Origin: Sipunculus nudus
Taxonomy: Eukaryota; Annelida; Sipuncula; Golfingiida; Sipunculidae
Direction of reading: 5' to 3'
Length of the DNA: 64,000 nt
NCBI GenBank assembly: GCA_026874595.1
Contig: CM049314.1
Span: forward strand, 57,832,300-57,896,299
Part shown: positions 58,578 through 64,000 of the stretch, piece after piece
Layout of the letters: every line of letters begins with the position of its first letter
Position numbering within the stretch: position 1 is the first letter of the stretch
Translations under genes and position numbers: made by a program
Notes under the pieces: model-generated
Seen by the model: the letters and a program-made list of their open reading frames with translations, nothing else
Told to the model about the DNA's origin: nothing
The model's database searches: none

Positions 58578-59879
58578 ATGAAAATGATTTTTCTGAATTT
58601 AATCTTTGTACATGTGGCTTTGGCCTTAAAACCGAGGTCGCTGTGTCAAGGAAATGACATATCTCTTGACTCTTCTGAAAGCAGATCAAAAGCGATACCG
58701 ATTCGTACCGTAACGATAAACCAACGAGTAATGAACATTTCACATTACTACCTTTCCGCGCACGGCCTGTGCAAATGGAACTTTTCTTTGAAGCTTGAAC
58801 ATTTGGACCTGACCAACACCAACATCAGTGACGATGAAGCAAACTTTCAATGTTTGAAAGGCTTGAAGTGGCTCCTAATTGGTCACAACGATATTTCCGA
58901 AATCAAGGAGAATTCACTTCGTGGACTAAAACATTTACTCGGGCTGAATGCAGAGCACAATTGCTTGGAGACAATTAACTTTTTTCATTTTCGTGACCTG
59001 CACGCCCTGAGATATCTGATTCTGCGAAACAACCGAATCAGTGAGTGCGTTACCTCAGGTAATGCTGGGTGGATGGACCAGCTTCTATATTTAGATTTGA
59101 GTTATAACCGCCTTGTCCTACCTTTGGATTTGGAGTCGTTTCCGAGACATCTTTCTCTTCTTCATAATCCTCTATTCTGTGGGTGTAGAGTCCGATCTTT
59201 TGGGAAAACATTAGGTAGGCATGTATCAGCCGCCTGCCAAAGTCCACCAGTCATGACTTATATCAAAACAGATACGTGTTATTATGAGTATAAAAATACA
59301 TTAAGAGCCCAAATACCAGAAAGGTGTGATCCACCAGAAAATAAAACGTTAGAAGAATTACAAAACCGTTATAACTCTCTACCTGATTGCACAATGCCAC
59401 ACGTTTATTTAGAAAAGATAGACGACGGGAAACGTGTGACATGTATCGCTATCGGTGGACCGGGGATTGAGATAAACATGACGACACCAGAAAAGGAATC
59501 AATTCTTCATTATCCTTCCTCTTTAGAACAGATGTTTTCAATTATCAATATACCAGGGCACCATGAAGGTGAGTACATCTGTTCTGCGCGGAACCAGTTC
59601 AACAAAGAAAGGGTGATCAGAAGGTCAACACAAGGGATTGATCCTTTGAGCTCATTTGTCTCCCAGTTTAAAGAGAAAGTTTGTTCAAAGGAACCAAAAT
59701 GCACTTGTCTACTTTTTTGGCCTTGGCATCTTATTTTGCTCATTGCATCTTCAAGCATTATTTTGAATGTAATTATGTTAGGCCTTTGCTGTCCATCTCG
59801 TATAAAAAAGAAAACCACAAATCTTGTTGTCCTTGTCTATGTGCGCACCCCAGAATTTTCTGGCTTTAATGCTACCTGA
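58578..59879 (+). CDS. LRR-Ig single-pass transmembrane receptor, complete
   Basis: 433 residues from ATG 58578; the frame is open for six more codons upstream but only TTG precedes this ATG, and the ATG begins a good signal peptide (MKMIFLNLIFVHVALALK). About five LRRs follow (LEHLDLTNTNIS, LKWLLIGHNDIS, LLGLNAEHNCLE, LRYLILRNNRIS, LLYLDLSYNRLV), then a cysteine cap (PLFCGCRVRSFGKTLG). An Ig-like domain has its cysteines in VTCIAIGG and EGEYICSARNQF. A hydrophobic span follows (WHLILLIASSSIILNVIMLG). The cytoplasmic tail is only about 30 residues, starting CCPSRIKKK, unlike the roughly 100-residue tail of the 1-1166 paralogue. The coding region is a single exon. Several N-glycosylation sequons occur. 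Surface recognition or adhesion is the family role; the short tail suggests that signalling, if any, needs a partner. Confidence 0.9.
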   Translation: MKMIFLNLIFVHVALALKPRSLCQGNDISLDSSESRSKAIPIRTVTINQRVMNISHYYLSAHGLCKWNFSLKLEHLDLTNTNISDDEANFQCLKGLKWLLIGHNDISEIKENSLRGLKHLLGLNAEHNCLETINFFHFRDLHALRYLILRNNRISECVTSGNAGWMDQLLYLDLSYNRLVLPLDLESFPRHLSLLHNPLFCGCRVRSFGKTLGRHVSAACQSPPVMTYIKTDTCYYEYKNTLRAQIPERCDPPENKTLEELQNRYNSLPDCTMPHVYLEKIDDGKRVTCIAIGGPGIEINMTTPEKESILHYPSSLEQMFSIINIPGHHEGEYICSARNQFNKERVIRRSTQGIDPLSSFVSQFKEKVCSKEPKCTCLLFWPWHLILLIASSSIILNVIMLGLCCPSRIKKKTTNLVVLVYVRTPEFSGFNAT

Positions 59880-60760
59880 AACAACGGGACCTTCAATGCA
59901 ATGGATACAAAATATGTTGACTGGTATATTAAAAGCAGTGTTTTAAACAGACCCAAAGATCCGTTATGAAATGAGGTGACTATTTGCTGTAGTATATAAG
60001 CAAGACTCTCTGGTGTCAATGATGTGACTGATGTTTGTTGGGATTATTTCATCAATACTCACATATACACAGTTGATGATTTGATTAGACTAATGTTGTT
60101 TGGCTAACAGATAAATGCACGGAGTACTTAAAATTTGACGTACCTTTTGTAGAATCGTTTAAGCCAAATCAACGGTCATAAAAAGTCCAAATTATCCCAA
60201 CAATAAATTCATATAAATTACCATATTGCGGCTACTTCATATGCCCTGCCATGCTGTGGAGGAAATATGTAAGCGTTTAGTATGAAGAATAAAATGAAAG
60301 TAATGAATCTCTGAACCACTATCAGATAAGCTAAAGGGGTTGTTTTGTAAGAAAGATAGTCAAAATGGGTGTATTGTTCTGATTTGTCATGACACAAAAA
60401 AGATCCATATATCAAAAATATGAAGCAATGGTTGCTTTCATCCGCAAAGGGACATATAAATTCCAGGTACAAGTATTACACTATGTTTCTTCTGTTCGTT
60501 TCTGTCAGTTAAATGAAAACATAATATGTTAACATCTTTCGTGACACAAAATTAAAATGCAAAATTGAATTTCTGTCAGTTGTTATATATGTTGTCACAG
60601 GTTCTTGTTCATCATAGTGTCTATATGAAAATGTCACGGGATGGTCGTATTATGCTTTACTGATATTTTATATCTTTAGAAATTTGTTTCGAAGAATAAA
60701 ATGCTGCCACAGCGATAAGTGTTCTGATAGGAATTTGAATTTGTGTAATGGACTCTGATT
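59880..60760. other. 3' UTR and 3' flank of the receptor
   Basis: The first 330 bases match the relic at 56709-56935 in blocks, including an AATAAA at about 60203. Beyond that nothing was recognised. Confidence 0.5.
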
Positions 60761-60761
60761 C

Positions 60762-60862
60762 TGAAAAATATGCCGACCCATTGAAATGTCGTATTCAATG
60801 GAAAGAGTTTTTGCCATTTTGTTTAACGCTATACTGAGAATCCATTAAAACATGCGCCTGTC
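60762..60862 (+). repeat. Duplicated receptor upstream region, copy 2, part 1
   Basis: ATGCCGACCCATTGAAATGT to GCGCCTGTCTA matches 57604-57700 with substitutions. The matching sequence then stops and resumes at about 63045, so about 2.2 kb has been inserted or gained between. Confidence 0.75.
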
Positions 60863-60879
60863 TATATCAATATAATTAA

Positions 60880-61096
60880 TACGGAGTTGGGTTTTTTTAG
60901 ACCACGGTTTACCTGCTTCCGTTCTGATTTGACTCTCCAAATTCGGCAGACGTATTGGTGGAGCGCTCTTCTTGGACAAGTTTGTTTTATTTTGCGGTAT
61001 TAAGCCCTATTTAGCTGAATAATTAATAATATTAATATTTCCCCCTTAGGTGGCCCTATTTCTTTTGTGCTGCAAGGTCCTCCACGCCTGTGACGC
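60880..61096 (+). repeat. Dispersed repeat C, copy 2
   Basis: Same ordered blocks as 39208-39440 and same end point at CCTCCACGC. It lies at the left edge of the insertion in the duplicated upstream region. Confidence 0.75.
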
Positions 61097-61388
61097 TTTT
61101 TCAGGAAGCGCCTGGGGGATTTTCACTGGCCTGTTCAGACCGTGGCCAGAGCGCATGTCCAGCCCAAAGAGCATTTCCGTGCAATACGCTGTCACGCGGG
61201 TCTACTATAATCCCCATTGATCCCCCATATCTATTGTAACGCCTCTAAAGGAATTTTCTCTCTCAAAAGGAAGGAAAAGGTTTGTAATTCAATGACCACA
61301 TGACTTCGCTTCCAATGGGAGGGCTCTTCAGTTTGGTCAACACTGGGCACTGAGACCAGTGATGTGAACACCGTTTGACAATATTTTA

Positions 61389-62140
61389 TGGGTTACAGGT
61401 ATGTTGATTTTTATACATTCGAAAATATCTTTCCATGATAACCATGGTTTTAAAAGTTAGGCCAAGTTATGTGTTTTATGAATTTTTTTTTCAAATAAGC
61501 CCCACAACTTAATTATCATTAGAGTTGGGTGTGTGTGTGTGTGTGGGGGGGGGGTCATATATATTTGTTAAGATCCGTGGTATGTAGGGACGGTGAAGCA
61601 TAAAAAACACCAGTCCATCCTTAAATTGATAACAAACTATAATCTGTAGTCAGGGCGTACAGACCTCCACCCGAATCTCCTTTAATATCAGTCATTTGTT
61701 CACGTGTATGCGTTTCATGTGTGAACACTGTCATACTTCACTAACACAAGTACACCTTGCGTATGACACATGTCCACATGAATTGTTTAATAGGGAGCAC
61801 TTTTCCGTTGGGTGGACACAAAGAGCTGAGTCCTTTTACACGATCGCCGTTTTATAGGGGTTACAGGTTTGTTGATTAAATAAATTTCAGAAGTATTTTA
61901 CATAGTAACCATGGTTTTTGTAGTTCGGCCGATTTATGTGTTGTTTGAAAATATTTTTTAAAAGGAAGCCCAGGGGGGTGGAGATTGCACACACTTCAGA
62001 GGGTCCTCAATCTCTAGGGGACTTTGAAACCCCCGCCAGAATCTACTAATCAGTCGTTAGTTCATACGTGCACGTTTCATGTAAAACATTGTCATGGTTC
62101 AGGAACACGGGTTCACCTGGCGAGTGGCATAACAACTGCA
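61389..62140. repeat. Degenerate tandem duplication, unit about 466 bp
   Basis: GGGTTACAGGTATGTTGATT and ATAACCATGGTTTT near 61389-61455 recur as GGGTTACAGGTTTGTTGATT and AGTAACCATGGTTTT near 61859-61920. Later blocks (TCAGTCATTTGTTCA and TTTCATGTGTGAACACTGTC versus TCAGTCGTTAGTTCATACGT and TTTCATGTAAAACATTGTC) keep the same offset. It lies within the inserted segment. Confidence 0.75.
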
Positions 62141-63040
62141 TACGAATGGGCTGCTTCTACTTAGGGACAAAGGAATAGCCCCTTATAGTTATTCCTTTAT
62201 GGATTTGTGATTATAGCTCTTAAGAAAATATATATTATGGTGATCCCGATTACCTCTTTAAATGTTATCGATTACGGATGCAGTACCCCTCTACAAATTT
62301 CCAGCTAAATCTGTATATTACATTTTGCTTTAATTTGCTGAAAGACAATGCAACGAACCAAGGCTGAAGTGGTTTCTTTGCTAAACGCTTTCATCAAAAT
62401 ATATATCAACCTGCTTTCTTTTTTTATCTCGGACAGTTGTCAATTTTGCATCAGACCTGCTTATTCCATGACAATTTACAGTACTTAAACCAAAAATTTG
62501 TTGGAAGATATTTTTCTGGATCTATCTTTTTCACATTGGCAGCTATACGTTTCGCGTACAAGATAATTTAACGACATATGCATGTGTATAAAAATAACGC
62601 ATGTGTCTGTTAACATGCCTTAGACTATACCCTAAACTGATTACACTGAATAAACATCGTGTTTTACGATGTCGCCTGAGCTTCAACTAATACAAAGCAT
62701 TTTTAATTTAATTTCACGGTAGAGTGCTTCTTTATACAATCGTTATATCTATGATATTTCCCAAGCAAAAAAGCTGTCCGACCTATGTTGTTTATCAGGA
62801 AAACAATGTTTGTGTGATTTCTGGAATAGAATATATTTTCTTTCTATGTTGAAATTTTTTTTCGGGGAGCGTGTTCCTGGAGAAATCAGCGGAAGTAATC
62901 TTTATATCATATAGGTGAAACACATGACAGAAGTTCCTGCAAACCCTTAGGATTAAAATATGCGTCGTTTAGTTCCTATCAGCTCATTACAAAAATATAC
63001 ATCAGATAGAGCCGTGGATTTTCCACGGGAGCAGCTAGTA
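62141..63040. other. Non-coding DNA, right part of the insertion
   Basis: No gene or repeat partner recognised in this window. Confidence 0.35.
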
Positions 63041-63044
63041 ACTG

Positions 63045-63420
63045 TTTATTACATTGAATTAAATTATGTTACTTGCGTCACAGAACATGATTCGTCTAAT
63101 ATGTAATTATTTCGGAGATCCATATTGTGTATTTAAAGTCAGACCAATGACGTAAGTGGCCTTTTTACTGCTGAATCATAAAATGTAGACACAGACATAG
63201 AACTAAATGAAGCCAGTCATTGACGATGTTACTGTTTTACTTGAATATACATAGCAGTGGCCTACATTAAGCATTAACAAAGGCACATATTGACGCAAAA
63301 CACTTTTGTGAGAACATTTTAAGGTAGCAGAAGTGGAATTCCAGATAAACCTGACTTCGTTTAAGGTTTTCCTTTACATTGAACAATCTGCTGCTTTGGG
63401 ACCATTGATGTATACATTTT
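63045..63420 (+). repeat. Duplicated receptor upstream region, copy 2, part 2
   Basis: GCGTCACAGAACATGATTCG, CTACATTAAGCATTAACAAA and TCTGAAAGC-flanking blocks match 57703-58030. By the spacing in copy 1 a receptor start would be expected near or just after 63900, but no matching signal-peptide sequence is visible before the window ends. Confidence 0.7.
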
Positions 63421-64000
63421 CTGAAAGCTAAAGAGATTCCCTACATTCTGGTAAATAGAATTGGGTGAAACATATTGGAATTCATAACCGTTTTCATTTA
63501 ATTCTAGATAATAAAAGAACCCAGTTTAGTCAAGCACGTCTAATGCAGATACAGAATATATTTTTGAATGAATCGAAAATTAAGATAAAAATCCCAAAAC
63601 ATTTTGTTTGTAAGTTCAGTTACAAATCATGATTTTATCGCGTATTTAATCATTTCACTTTTTTACGTTTTCGTAAATAAAATCCTTTTAATTAAGTTTA
63701 GTCGTCAAAAAAGCTTTTATTTGATATGTTAACAACTATATATGGCAAAATTGTACGTTACGGACAATTATTGTTGAGAAAAACGCACTAAAGATAAGGT
63801 GGTCAGGTAGAAAGAAGTGCTGTGAAAATGGGCAACAACTAATTTCGAAGAGATTATTCGATCTGCATAATTTTCTATGCACAAATACATTCTGACAAAC
63901 AGACTGTTAAAAATAATTTCACTTAATGCCAGACCATTGAAATCGTGTCGTGGTTGACATAAAGGTAGGTACATTACTGACCCTGTTGTATGTTTTTAAC
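63421..64000. other. Non-coding DNA to window end
   Basis: AT-rich, with no open frame of note on the plus strand. It may be the 5' flank of a further receptor copy outside the window. Confidence 0.35.

Overview
The window is animal nuclear DNA. Genes are split by GT-AG introns, coding density is very low, and TA-rich microsatellites are everywhere. Several dispersed repeats, including a tRNA-derived SINE and a repeat with ends like ones I recall from mollusc genomes, suggest a lophotrochozoan and most likely a bivalve mollusc. The organism is an inference; no single marker proves it.

Layout. (1) 1-1166 holds the 3' part of a leucine-rich-repeat plus Ig single-pass receptor. (2) 1.2-12 kb is repeat-rich non-coding DNA: a 134-bp tandem duplication, many (TA)n tracts, a 35-bp minisatellite split by a minus-strand SINE, and a possible non-coding first exon near 7.1 kb. 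(3) 12045-19542 is an eight-exon gene whose splice phases all join into one 410-residue protein. It has no signal peptide, an acidic N-terminal region, and two related beta-rich halves encoded by two three-exon blocks with the same phases. I cannot place it in a known family; it is the most interesting object here. (4) 19.5-23.3 kb is non-coding with a decayed LINE 3' end. (5) 23381-25030 is an intact acyl-CoA synthetase (ACSF2-like) in one coding exon. A decayed relative lies at 42.8-43.9 kb. (6) 25.8-30.2 kb holds a dispersed repeat with an internal tandem core and a long inverted repeat (about 320-bp arms). (7) 32665-36628 is a deleted Ty3/Gypsy-type LTR retrotransposon with integrase upstream of reverse transcriptase. 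(8) 36.8-42.7 kb is repeats and a plus-strand SINE. (9) 46.7-47.5 kb and 52.1-52.8 kb carry minus-strand exons of C-type lectin-like genes, the latter clearly broken. (10) 52874-54730 is a decayed intronless cassette with a BRCT-like segment. (11) 56.7-64 kb is a tandem array of the LRR-Ig receptor: a 3'-end relic, a complete gene (58578-59879), and the duplicated promoter of a further copy, interrupted by about 2.2 kb of inserted repeat.

Functional theme. The LRR-Ig receptors, the C-type lectin exons and the orphan leaderless protein would all fit an immune or recognition role, with local duplication and loss shaping the receptors, lectins and acyl-CoA synthetases. This is inference from domain types, not something the sequence proves. 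No RNA genes apart from SINE heads, no CRISPR array and no prokaryotic features were seen.
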